A stretch of 24,786 bases of DNA from JAENVU01 sp031362155 (GCA_031362155.1 JANLRZ010000182.1:1-24786); one strand, 5' to 3'. Counted from the stretch's first letter, positions 7,862 to 15,333 are shown. The notes: a model not told the origin generated them from the sequence alone. Made by a program: numbers and translations.

Positions 7862-10285
7862 TCATTGGAGCGAACTCGTCCGGGTGTGGTCTCGCGGTCT
7901 GACATCGACGACGACGGGACGGTGATCCGAGGCAACCCGCGCGAGGGTGTCGTCGGGAACTTCGACGCGGCACACAGTCCAGTGAGTATCCACGAAGACG
8001 TGATCGATACGACCGATCGGAAATCGACCGAACCAGGTCCGGTGCGGTCGATGTCCGTCCATCGCAGCTTGGGCGTCGACGAATCGACTGCTCAACCGGC
8101 GGAGCGAAGGAAACCAGGTCAACGCGTTGAAGTCGCCGCACACGACCATGTCGCGTCCGGCGTCGGGATGGCCGAGCCAGCTTGGGCCGAGGAGAGCGTC
8201 AGCCGCCATCGCTCGTTCCCGCGGATGCAGGCTGAAGTGAGTGTTGATCATCTGCACCGAAGGCACACCAGCAGGGTGCTTGGACATCTCGACGTCAACC
8301 CAGATTGCGCCACGCGGCTCCAACCCGATGCCCGGAAGCAGGCCGGATCGGACGAGGCGAAGCGGATAGGGGCTGAGTACCGCGTCGCCGTATTGCTCGT
8401 CGGCCACAGTGACGGTGGGATGGAATGCAAAGGACATCTCAAGGATGTCAGCGATGACGCGTGCCTGGTCGAGATGACCGGTGCGTGAGCGACCAACATC
8501 GAGTTCCTGGAGCGCCACGATGTCCGGCGAGTGTCGGGCGATCACCCGAGCGATGCGGTCAGGGGCGAGGCGGCCGTCGAGCCCAACGCAGGAATGGACG
8601 TTGTACGTCAGGATCCGAACACTGCTCGGCGGCCGTATGGTCGATCGCGGATGGCGATCTCCGTCAAGGACCGCGAATGCAGCCGTCCGGAGATCGCGCG
8701 GCCGCACAACCGCGTCGGCGTGAACGGCGAGGGGCGTGTCCGGTGGGGTCAGTGCAAACGCGTCAGTCTCCTCGGGACCGGGGCCGGCATGCGCCCCGTG
8801 CTCGAGCGGGAAGCTCAACGACCGACCGTCGCGCCGCCAACCACTGAGAACGAGGTCTCCCGCGTCGGGGTGTTGACACAGGGCAACGAGATCGGCGGCG
8901 ACCTGATCACGGTAAGGATGATGGTCTCCGAGCACCGTTCCCGCATCGTCCGGCAGTACGAAGCGCCCGCCCGACGTGTGGGCGAACACGCGGCCGACGC
9001 GATCGCCTCGGCGCAAGACCAGTGGGACCTGCGCGTCGTCGACGATTGCCTGGGCAAAGCGGTTCTGTTCGACCTCGGCAAGTGGGTCCGGCGAGTAGAC
9101 GTGACCGAGGGGACCTTGCGCAGTCACGGTCAGCGAACCGGGCGCGTGGCGAATGTCAGAGACGTCGAGACCCGGCACGATCCGCGCGATGAGCCGCTCA
9201 CCCAGGAGGCGCGCCCGTTGCTGGCCGACGCCGCCGGAGGAAGCATCAACGCCCAAAGGCGCGGCATCCACGATGCCCAGCTCGACCGCGATTCGTCGAA
9301 CCGCGGCGGCCACGGTCTCGCCGTGGATCTCTTGGTAGGAGTCGGTGTGCTCCTGGCCATGGTCGGAGATGATCCAAGCGTCGTACGCCCGCGCTTCTGA
9401 GCGGTGCGCAGCCCGCCAGAGCCGCGCGATCGCAGCGTCGATCGGGCGCAGGGCGCCGAGCGCGAGGCGGGAATCCGGCCCCCGACGGTGAGCGTTCTCG
9501 TCGTAGCCGAGGAAGTTGCCGTGGACGACCGCCCGACCCCGAGCCAGATCGACCGCCATACCGAGGACGGTGAGTTCGCGCAGCACGGTCCCGACCGCGA
9601 CCCTCGAAAGGAGGAACTTCATCTCGGAGCCCCGATCCTCCCCGGCCCGGAGCCCCTCGAGCAGATCCCGTGGCGCAGTGAAGAACTCCCGTGCGGCCAT
9701 GGCCGCGATTCGGATCACGGCGGGGAAATACGCGATCGCCACGACCGGGCTCAGCCACCGGAGGTGTCTCGGAAGAACATCGCCGACTCCCAACGACGCC
9801 ATGCAGAATCGAGCGTCGGCAGCGCCTCCTGTATAAACGTTCGCGTACGACCCACCACCCGCCAGGAGAGAGCCCGACGACTGCGCCGCAGCCCTCGACT
9901 CCACCAACGCCGCCGCATCGTGCTGGTACATCCGCATGAGGCGGCCGGTCGCATGGTCGACATAGGTGAAAGACGGCACTGCCATCTCGATGCCGTAGAA
10001 CAGCTCCGACTGCACCGCGGGGGTGGTCGATGGAATCCCTGTGTAGAACGGAACCATCTGGAGCTCTCCGGAGGCGAGAAGCCCGGAGACGAATGGCATC
10101 AGGCCCGCCGCAACCGCGGCGTTGAGGCGCCCGGCCGACAGCCCGTCGATCTGGACGATCAGCAGGCCCGGCGCGTCGGAAGGCCGCACACGGATCCCCG
10201 CCGAGTCGTGCAACCGAACCAACCAACGGCTCCGACTCATTCCTCGTCGAGCAGTACGCAGCGCGCGTTCCACGCCGTCGATCAC
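7862..10285 (-). CDS. Alkaline-phosphatase-superfamily / endonuclease-exonuclease-phosphatase fusion protein
   Basis: 807 residues with two hydrolase domains. The N-terminal part (about 40-510) has the metal ligands of the alkaline phosphatase/phosphodiesterase superfamily: IVQIDGLS (Asp47), PSTTPA (candidate nucleophile Ser/Thr86-88), YDENAHRRG (Asp262, His266), ISDHGQEH (Asp308, His309) and EHGAHAG (His496 or His499). The C-terminal part (about 555-797) is a DNase-I-like EEP domain: YNVHS (Asn562), LQELD (Glu594), NTHFSLH (His683), CGDFN (Asp718, Asn720), RIDHVFV (Asp761) and SDHRP (Asp787, His788). Both catalytic sets look complete. Substrate unknown: nucleic acid, nucleotide or phospholipid phosphodiesters are all possible; the EEP part resembles YbhP-like proteins. 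A hydrophobic stretch at about 178-198 could associate with membrane. GTG 10285 is preceded by GAGG; the gene lies 16 nt after the H1-like gene and is probably co-transcribed. Confidence 0.85.
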   Translation of the reverse strand: MIDGVERALRTARRGMSRSRWLVRLHDSAGIRVRPSDAPGLLIVQIDGLSAGRLNAAVAAGLMPFVSGLLASGELQMVPFYTGIPSTTPAVQSELFYGIEMAVPSFTYVDHATGRLMRMYQHDAAALVESRAAAQSSGSLLAGGGSYANVYTGGAADARFCMASLGVGDVLPRHLRWLSPVVAIAYFPAVIRIAAMAAREFFTAPRDLLEGLRAGEDRGSEMKFLLSRVAVGTVLRELTVLGMAVDLARGRAVVHGNFLGYDENAHRRGPDSRLALGALRPIDAAIARLWRAAHRSEARAYDAWIISDHGQEHTDSYQEIHGETVAAAVRRIAVELGIVDAAPLGVDASSGGVGQQRARLLGERLIARIVPGLDVSDIRHAPGSLTVTAQGPLGHVYSPDPLAEVEQNRFAQAIVDDAQVPLVLRRGDRVGRVFAHTSGGRFVLPDDAGTVLGDHHPYRDQVAADLVALCQHPDAGDLVLSGWRRDGRSLSFPLEHGAHAGPGPEETDAFALTPPDTPLAVHADAVVRPRDLRTAAFAVLDGDRHPRSTIRPPSSVRILTYNVHSCVGLDGRLAPDRIARVIARHSPDIVALQELDVGRSRTGHLDQARVIADILEMSFAFHPTVTVADEQYGDAVLSPYPLRLVRSGLLPGIGLEPRGAIWVDVEMSKHPAGVPSVQMINTHFSLHPRERAMAADALLGPSWLGHPDAGRDMVVCGDFNALTWFPSLRRLSSRFVDAQAAMDGHRPHRTWFGRFPIGRIDHVFVDTHWTVCRVEVPDDTLARVASDHRPVVVDVRPRDHTRTSSLQ

Positions 10286-10301
10286 GGACGGGCCTCGTCG
10301 G

Positions 10302-10724
10302 TCACGCCGTCGCGCTGACCTTCTTCTTGACCTTCGCTTTCTTGACCGGTGCCTTCTTGACCGGTGCCTTCTTGACCGGTGCCTTCTTGACCGCTCTCTT
10401 CACCGTCGGCTTCCGGGTGACCGGCTGCTTCGCCGGTGCCGGCTTCGAGCCCCTTTCCTTGGTCAACGAGGTACGCAACTCGCTGACCCGACGCTCGACG
10501 TCGCGCAACTCTCGGCGCAGGCCCGAGATTTGGGTCTGCATCTCCTTGCCGATTGCTTTGATGAGCCGTTCCGTCGAAGCCTCACCGCGATCGAGGAGGC
10601 GCTTCAACTGTTTGTCCGCTTCGCGTGCCTGCTTCTCCGTTGCCCTGGTGATCTGGGTCGTGGCCTTGCTGAGCCGGTTGAGCAGATCGTCGATTCCGTC
10701 GTTGCTCGCTTGCCGGGTTGCCAT
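10302..10724 (-). CDS. Histone-H1-like protein with coiled-coil N-terminus and Lys/Ala/Pro tail
   Basis: 140 residues. The first about 95 are charged, glycine-free helix with a heptad look (IDDLLNRLSKATTQIT, then GLRRELRDVERRVSELRTSL), similar to phasin-like or coiled-coil proteins. From about residue 97 the tail is almost only Lys, Ala, Pro and Val with VKKAP repeats, like the tails of bacterial H1-like proteins (AlgP, HctA/B) and mycobacterial HupB. Likely binds DNA or another polyanion and may oligomerise; the role is inferred. ATG 10724 is preceded by an ideal AAGGAG 6 nt upstream; an ATG at 10739 overlaps that signal and is less likely. It lies between the kinase and the phosphatase fusion gene in the minus-strand islet. 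Confidence 0.8.
   Translation of the reverse strand: MATRQASNDGIDDLLNRLSKATTQITRATEKQAREADKQLKRLLDRGEASTERLIKAIGKEMQTQISGLRRELRDVERRVSELRTSLTKERGSKPAPAKQPVTRKPTVKRAVKKAPVKKAPVKKAPVKKAKVKKKVSATA
10341..10385 (-). repeat. Three perfect 15-bp tandem repeats in the H1-like tail
   Basis: The 15-bp unit CTTGACCGGTGCCTT (plus strand) occurs at 10341-10355, 10356-10370 and 10371-10385, with degenerate copies on both sides (10326-10340 and 10386-10400). On the coding strand it spells VKKAP repeats. Identical codons in all three copies point to recent slippage, so copy number may vary between strains. Confidence 0.95.
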
Positions 10725-10850
10725 CGGGTTCTCCTTCATCTGCGGTTCGTTGATCGCACCGTACGGACGCGGCCGTCAACTAAATAGATTCGAAGGTCCC
10801 GATCTGCGAGAGCGTTGGGGACGACCAACCACTCCTCACGCCGTTCGACC

Positions 10851-12293
10851 TCAGAGATGTTGGAGGACCTGCTCGACGGCCGACGCTCGAGAGCCGGACG
10901 TATCGATGGTCACCGCCGTCGGCCAGATATCCGCATCTCCCTCCATGCGCTGCGCGATCGCGCTGCTTGCGTCGGAGCTATCGGCGCCCACTGCGGCACG
11001 AGCGACGAGTCGCAGCCGGGGCACCGGGGCCGGTGCATCGCAACGAAATTCCAGGAAACCCGCACTGGCCGCGTCGGCGGCGGAGCGTGCCTGATCACGC
11101 CACCGGGTAGAACCCCACGACGCGTCCAGAATCACCGGCTCGCCCTTCCCCAGGAGAGACCGGGCGCGCTCCATGAGGGTCTCGTAGGTCGCCGCCGTAT
11201 TCGCAGGTTCGTACAAACCTTCGCCGTACTCGTCACCGCGGTGAACCCCGTGGCCCAGGCCGACGAGGTCCTTCCGCGTCTCGTCCGAATGCAGAACAGC
11301 CCAACCGAGTCGATTCGAGAGTTCGACCGAGAGGGTGGACTTGCCGGTGCCCGGCAGCCCGCCGACGAGTGCCAGCATCACCCGACCGCTTCGCAGATGC
11401 TCGTCGGCAAGTGCAAGATGGAGTCGGGCAGTTTCGACCGCCGACGGGTCCCCTTGCGTCGCCCGCATGCATGCAACCTTCGAACGCACGAGAGCGCGGT
11501 ACGCGATGTAGTGGTGGACCAAGGTCATCGGATGGGCACAGCCGGAGAACTCGAAGTACCAATCCAGAAAGCGCCGTGCGTATCCCAGTGCTCCGAGGCG
11601 TTCGAGGTCCATGGCGAGGAACGCAACGTCCGCGAGTACGTCTCCGTAGCGGAGGTCATCGTCGAACTCAAGGCAGTCCAGGATCCGGGGACCGTCGTCG
11701 AGACAGAAGATGTCGTCGGCGAGCAGGTCCCCGTGTCCGTCGCACACCGCTCCCGCCTCGATCCGGCTCGCAAACAACGCCGCTCGGCCTTCCGTATATC
11801 GACGTGCTCGCTGGATGACTCGGGTCATCATTTCGGCATCGAGCACCGAACCCACGAACGGCTCCATCGTCGCGAAACTCGATTCCCAATTACGCCGGAT
11901 GCCATCGATGGAAGCAGCCGCGTCGATCTGGGGGGAGCGGTCGGCTCGGGCATGAAACGCGGCGACAACCCGCGCCACCTCGCGGACGCACGGACTCGCG
12001 TCCGCGTCGGCGGACACCAACGCGGAGAGGCGTCGGTCTTCGGGCATCCGCCGCATCACGACCATGTGGTCGCACAGTCCGCCATCCGGACCCCGAAGCT
12101 CCGCAACGCCGAGATAGACGTCCGGGGCCAGGCGACGGTTGAGCTCGACCTCGCGGCGACAGATCCGTTCTCGCTCCGAAGCGTCCGAGAAGTCCACGAA
12201 ATCCAATGCCACCGGCTTCTTGACTTTGTAGACCCGGTCGCCCACAAAGAACAACGTGGACACATGGGTTTCCCGCACGGCGGCAGGTGCCAT
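10851..12293 (-). CDS. Bifunctional APH-like / P-loop kinase (Rv2004c-like)
   Basis: 480 residues. The first about 300 look like an aminoglycoside-phosphotransferase-type kinase: VYKVKKPV near the N-terminus, VCDGHGDLLADDIF (catalytic HGDL, about 187-190) and ILDCLEFDDDLRYGDVLADVAF (metal-binding Asp206). The last about 175 form an AAA/gluconate-kinase-like P-loop domain with GGLPGTGKST (Walker A, 311-320), HSDETRK and VILDASW. The two-domain arrangement matches the family of M. tuberculosis Rv2004c, a DosR-regulon protein of unknown substrate (established knowledge). ATG 12293 lies 9 nt after the uspA stop, with no strong Shine-Dalgarno, so translation is probably coupled to uspA. The N-terminus begins right at the conserved ETHVSTLFFVGDRVYK block, so a few residues may be missing compared with relatives. 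Confidence 0.85.
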   Translation of the reverse strand: MAPAAVRETHVSTLFFVGDRVYKVKKPVALDFVDFSDASERERICRREVELNRRLAPDVYLGVAELRGPDGGLCDHMVVMRRMPEDRRLSALVSADADASPCVREVARVVAAFHARADRSPQIDAAASIDGIRRNWESSFATMEPFVGSVLDAEMMTRVIQRARRYTEGRAALFASRIEAGAVCDGHGDLLADDIFCLDDGPRILDCLEFDDDLRYGDVLADVAFLAMDLERLGALGYARRFLDWYFEFSGCAHPMTLVHHYIAYRALVRSKVACMRATQGDPSAVETARLHLALADEHLRSGRVMLALVGGLPGTGKSTLSVELSNRLGWAVLHSDETRKDLVGLGHGVHRGDEYGEGLYEPANTAATYETLMERARSLLGKGEPVILDASWGSTRWRDQARSAADAASAGFLEFRCDAPAPVPRLRLVARAAVGADSSDASSAIAQRMEGDADIWPTAVTIDTSGSRASAVEQVLQHL

Positions 12294-12302
12294 TGAGGAT
12301 GC

Positions 12303-12740
12303 TCAGTCCTCGTCGGCTGCAGGCCCGCACCGAACGACGACGACCGGACAGGGAGCGTGAAGCACGACCTGCTGGCTCACCGATCCGAGGAGAAGGCCCC
12401 TGAATCCGCCGCGTCCGCGAGAACCGACCACGAGGAGGTCATCTGCAGTCGCGTGGTTGAGCAGCACGGTCATCGCGGTACCTGGCTCCAGGATGCGCTC
12501 AACCTCGAGACCTTCGAGCTCGTCACCGACGGCAACCAGCGCGTGGTCCATCCACTGTCGGGCGCGCTCCATGAAGGGTTCGGGATCGACAACGGCTGGA
12601 TTGGCCCAGTAGTCGGGAAAAGGAAACGTAAGTCCGTAGACGACACGTAGCTCTGCGTGTCTGAGCTTCGCTTCCTCGGCTGCAAAGCGCAGCGCCTCGA
12701 TCGACTGGTCGGAACCGTCAATTCCCACGACGACGTTCAT
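12303..12740 (-). CDS. Universal stress protein (UspA family)
   Basis: 145 residues, one Usp domain. It starts MNVVVGIDGSDQS, the family strand-1 motif, and has GSRGRGGFRGLLLGSVSQQV, the G-2x-G-9x-G-S ATP-binding loop, then HAPCPVVVV at the C-terminus. Usp proteins of this ATP-binding class are induced by stress, hypoxia or dormancy. ATG 12740 has GGAG 6 nt upstream. It is the first gene of a minus-strand run uspA - kinase - H1-like - phosphatase fusion. The uspA-kinase order and strand match M. tuberculosis Rv2005c-Rv2004c. The promoter upstream could not be identified. Confidence 0.92.
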   Translation of the reverse strand: MNVVVGIDGSDQSIEALRFAAEEAKLRHAELRVVYGLTFPFPDYWANPAVVDPEPFMERARQWMDHALVAVGDELEGLEVERILEPGTAMTVLLNHATADDLLVVGSRGRGGFRGLLLGSVSQQVVLHAPCPVVVVRCGPAADED

Positions 12741-12887
12741 GGTGATCTCCGGGCGTGCAGTGGTGGACAGGTCTGTTCAGTGCGCCGACCCCCAATCTGG
12801 CGAAGGATCAACCCAACGAAGTTCATCACTGCCCACCGTGCCGGGCGCCGGTGATCCCGGCCAGGGCCGAACGTCCTGAACTTCGCC

Positions 12888-12941
12888 CTCGTGACCGCCG
12901 TCGATCAACTGATCGACTTCGTGACTGCGCCGGGCGCGTAG
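12888..12941 (+). pseudogene. Remnant of a second DUF3097 gene (3' end only)
   Basis: An in-frame fragment LVTAVDQLIDFVTAPGA ending in TAG at 12939-12941. It matches the end of the DUF3097 protein encoded at 6965-7834 (LVAAVEQLIDFVTAPGA) at 15 of 17 residues. Most base differences fall in third codon positions, so the copy looks like a homologue that diverged as protein rather than a fresh duplication. No further DUF3097 sequence is visible upstream, where the frame hits a TGA at 12852. The core CAACTGATCGACTTCGT (12906-12922) is identical to 7790-7806. The stop codon forms the start of the TAGCGT element for the next gene. Confidence 0.75.
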
Positions 12942-12944
12942 CGT
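12939..12944 (+). promoter_or_regulatory. -10 element, leaderless promoter of the surE-like gene
   Basis: TAGCGT followed by exactly 6 nt and the ATG at 12951; no Shine-Dalgarno. Its first three bases are the stop codon of the DUF3097 remnant. Confidence 0.5.
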
Positions 12945-12950
12945 TGGGTC

Positions 12951-13811
12951 ATGACCACCCAACCCTGCACGCGTCTCACTCGCCTCGCCACCGTCGTCGG
13001 CCTCAGCGTGGCCCTCGCGGCCTGCTCCAGCGGAAGTTCGGCATCTAAGCCCGACTCGTCCTCGACGTCATCCACCACGACGGCGCCCGCCGAGACGCTG
13101 ACCATCCTCGTCACCAACGACGACGGCTTCGGCGCCGAGGGCATCGACGTGGTCGCGCAGGCGCTCACCAAACTCGAGAACGTCAAGGTCACGATCGTCG
13201 CGCCGGCCACGAACCAGAGCGGCACCGGTTCGAAGTCCACGCCCGGCACCCTCACCGCGACTGACCAGAAGACCGTCAGCGGGCTCGCGGCGACGGCCGT
13301 CAACGGGTTCCCCGTCGATGCCGTCACCTACGCCTTCGGCACGTTGAAGCTGACCCCGGACGTCGTCGTGTCCGGCATCAACGCGGGCCAGAACCTCGGA
13401 ACGATCACCCAGGTCTCCGGCACCGTCGGTGCGGCCAAGGCGGCATCGGGCCGCGGCGTGCCGGCCATCGCCGCGAGTCAGGACATCAACAATGCACCGG
13501 CGTATCCCACCGGAGCCAAGCTCGTCGTCGATTGGATCACTGCCCACCGGGCCCAGTTCTTGTCGGCGAAAGCCGGCACCAACGTCGTCAATCTCAACAT
13601 TCCGTCGTGCCCCGACGGCACCACCCGCGGCACGAAGCAGGTCCCGTTGGCGACCAGCGGTGAAGGTGCGGTCTCGGCACCGAACTGCACCTCCACGGTC
13701 ACCGACGTCACGAACGACATCCAGGCGTTCCTGAACGGATACGCCACCGTGACCGAACTCACCAGTACCGGCGACACCGTGACGACCAGCACCACCTGGC
13801 CCGCACCGTAA
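12951..13811 (+). CDS. SurE-like 5'/3'-nucleotidase, predicted lipoprotein
   Basis: 286 residues. Residues 1-25 are a lipoprotein signal peptide (hydrophobic VVGLSVALAAC with lipobox LAAC, Cys25), followed by a Ser/Thr-rich linker to about residue 47. The SurE domain then begins with ILVTNDDGFGAEGI, where the Asp-Asp pair is the metal site, and continues with VSGINAGQNLG, the conserved SGxNxGxN region, and SGTVGAA. SurE proteins remove phosphate from nucleoside 5'/3'-monophosphates; here the enzyme would work outside the membrane, perhaps in phosphate or nucleotide scavenging (inference). Most studied SurE proteins are cytoplasmic. ATG 12951 is fixed by the TAGCGT element and the signal peptide. 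A VOC gene follows 26 nt later. Confidence 0.88.
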   Translation: MTTQPCTRLTRLATVVGLSVALAACSSGSSASKPDSSSTSSTTTAPAETLTILVTNDDGFGAEGIDVVAQALTKLENVKVTIVAPATNQSGTGSKSTPGTLTATDQKTVSGLAATAVNGFPVDAVTYAFGTLKLTPDVVVSGINAGQNLGTITQVSGTVGAAKAASGRGVPAIAASQDINNAPAYPTGAKLVVDWITAHRAQFLSAKAGTNVVNLNIPSCPDGTTRGTKQVPLATSGEGAVSAPNCTSTVTDVTNDIQAFLNGYATVTELTSTGDTVTTSTTWPAP

Positions 13812-13837
13812 AGCCGGTACCACCCCAAGGAGCAGTC

Positions 13838-14257
13838 GTGAGCCCGCCGACCATCAAACCATCTGATGTCGCACCCGAAGCGCCCGCGGTGGGTTGGTTG
13901 CGAGGCGTGATCGTCGATGCGATCGACGTCGAGCGCCTCGCGGCGTTCTGGCAGCAGGTGCTGGGCGTCGGCATCGGCGAACGAGTCCCGGGTTGGTTGC
14001 AACTCAAGTTCGGTCCGGAGGCTTCCCTGATGGCGTTCCAGCCCGCCGACCCGATTGCGCACGCTCCGGGTCGCCTCCGGATCGACATCGAGGTCGAGGA
14101 CCTCGAAGCGGCGACCACGCGCATCATCGATCTCGGCGGCGCACTCAAGGAAATTGTTCGTTTCCGTCCCGGCGAAGAACACCGGGTGATGACCGATCCC
14201 GAAGGCAACGAGTTCAGCATCGTGTCGCCCTTCCCTCCCGATCTCGTCGTGCGATGA
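13838..14257 (+). CDS. VOC-family (glyoxalase-like) protein
   Basis: 139 residues, one vicinal-oxygen-chelate unit pair: VDAIDVERLAAFWQQVLGV in the first beta-alpha-beta module and MTDPEGNEFSIV at the end of the second, both typical of glyoxalase/bleomycin-resistance-like proteins. Metal ligands and substrate cannot be fixed from this alone. GTG 13838 has AAGGAG a few nt upstream. The stop overlaps the start of the COQ4-domain gene as ATGA (14254-14257), so the two are translationally coupled and may act together. Confidence 0.85.
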   Translation: MSPPTIKPSDVAPEAPAVGWLRGVIVDAIDVERLAAFWQQVLGVGIGERVPGWLQLKFGPEASLMAFQPADPIAHAPGRLRIDIEVEDLEAATTRIIDLGGALKEIVRFRPGEEHRVMTDPEGNEFSIVSPFPPDLVVR

Positions 14258-15333
14258 GCGACGCCGCGTTGGGCACCATCACGATTCGGGACCGGATTCC
14301 GTTGACCCCGGAGCAGGGCGACATCTTCGTGCGCGCGGCGATCGGTGGGATTTCGGTCGCGGAGTGTCCGACCGACCTGCAATGGGCCGTCCTCACCCAG
14401 GTGGCGGCGCATCTGTTCGGCATCGACATCGATCCGGCCTCGGTGGTGCCATTGGAGGCCGAGGAGGTGGCGGCGTTGGTCTCCGATCCGGCGACCCGAC
14501 GGCGTATCGTCCAGGCCATCGTGACCCTCGAACTCCTCGAAGATCCGATTCGACCGGCGCTCGCCACCCACGTGCGGCGCTTCGCGCAGACCCTTGGCGT
14601 CGACGAGCCAATGGTGACGGCGGCGAAACATGCCGCCCGCGGCCAGATGGCGCTCATGTACGCCGATATCCAGCGGAACTCGTATTACACGGAGGAAACC
14701 GCGCACGAGATTCTCCACGGTCATCTGTGGCGACTGCTCCGATCGAAGTTCGCCTACAGCAACATCGTGCCGAGCCGAGCCATCGAGCGGAAGTGGGCGA
14801 GCCTCGCCGACATGCCGGAAGGGTCGTGGGGTCGCGCCACCGCCGAGTTCTATCGGGTGCACAGCTTCCCCGTCCCGGGCGCACGTCGAGGCATCGGGGA
14901 GATCGGGGCACATCACGATTTCGTCCACGTGCTGGCCGACTACCCGCCTGATCCCGAGGGCGAGATCGACGTGTTCGCGTTCATTGCGGCGTCGATGGTC
15001 GACCCCAAAGGCTTCGTGCAGCTCGTCATGACGCTCGGACTGTTTCAGAACGCGACGATCACCCATGTCGCCGCGAAGAAGGTGGTGCTCGCCACCCAGG
15101 GCGTCCTGGGCACGCCGGGCGCCGCGGCCCGCTTCGCCGATGGGCTGAACCGCGGGGTGCAGTGCAAGGTCGATGCCTTGGGGATCGACCACTTTGCGGT
15201 GGCAGCGGAACCGCTCGACGCCATACGGGAACGCTTCGGGGTCATCCCTCGGGCCGACACCTCGCGGCGCGGCGCGCTCGACCCGCTGGAGGTCAGAGCG
15301 GTCCCGGCGCAGGCACCGGCGTCGGGTCGATGA
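14254..15333 (+). CDS. COQ4-domain protein with helical (TerB-like?) N-terminal region
   Basis: 359 residues. Residues 221-237 read H-D-F-V-H, eleven residues, then E: exactly the HDxxH-x11-E metal motif of COQ4, which in eukaryotes and some bacteria acts in coenzyme Q ring modification. The surroundings also fit COQ4: LADMPEGSWGRATAEFY before the motif and GEIDVFAFIAAS after it. The first about 130 residues are helical, with an acidic part around RIVQAIVTLELLEDPIRPAL that looks like a TerB-type bundle (tentative). Actinobacteria use menaquinone, so a role in ubiquinone synthesis is not expected and the true substrate is open. ATG 14254 overlaps the VOC stop (ATGA). The last 41 bp overlap the 3' end of the convergent MFS gene. 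Confidence 0.72.
   Translation: MSDAALGTITIRDRIPLTPEQGDIFVRAAIGGISVAECPTDLQWAVLTQVAAHLFGIDIDPASVVPLEAEEVAALVSDPATRRRIVQAIVTLELLEDPIRPALATHVRRFAQTLGVDEPMVTAAKHAARGQMALMYADIQRNSYYTEETAHEILHGHLWRLLRSKFAYSNIVPSRAIERKWASLADMPEGSWGRATAEFYRVHSFPVPGARRGIGEIGAHHDFVHVLADYPPDPEGEIDVFAFIAASMVDPKGFVQLVMTLGLFQNATITHVAAKKVVLATQGVLGTPGAAARFADGLNRGVQCKVDALGIDHFAVAAEPLDAIRERFGVIPRADTSRRGALDPLEVRAVPAQAPASGR

Noticed and set aside
10341..10385. Tandem repeats as a CRISPR-like array
   Set aside because: Units are 15 bp with no spacers and lie inside the coding region for the VKKAP tail.
12825..12842. 18-nt stretch encoding ITAHRA, 17 of 18 bases equal to a part of the surE-like gene
   Set aside because: Same frame as the DUF3097 remnant, but a match of this length can occur by chance in a GC-rich 25-kb window and nothing flanking it matches.
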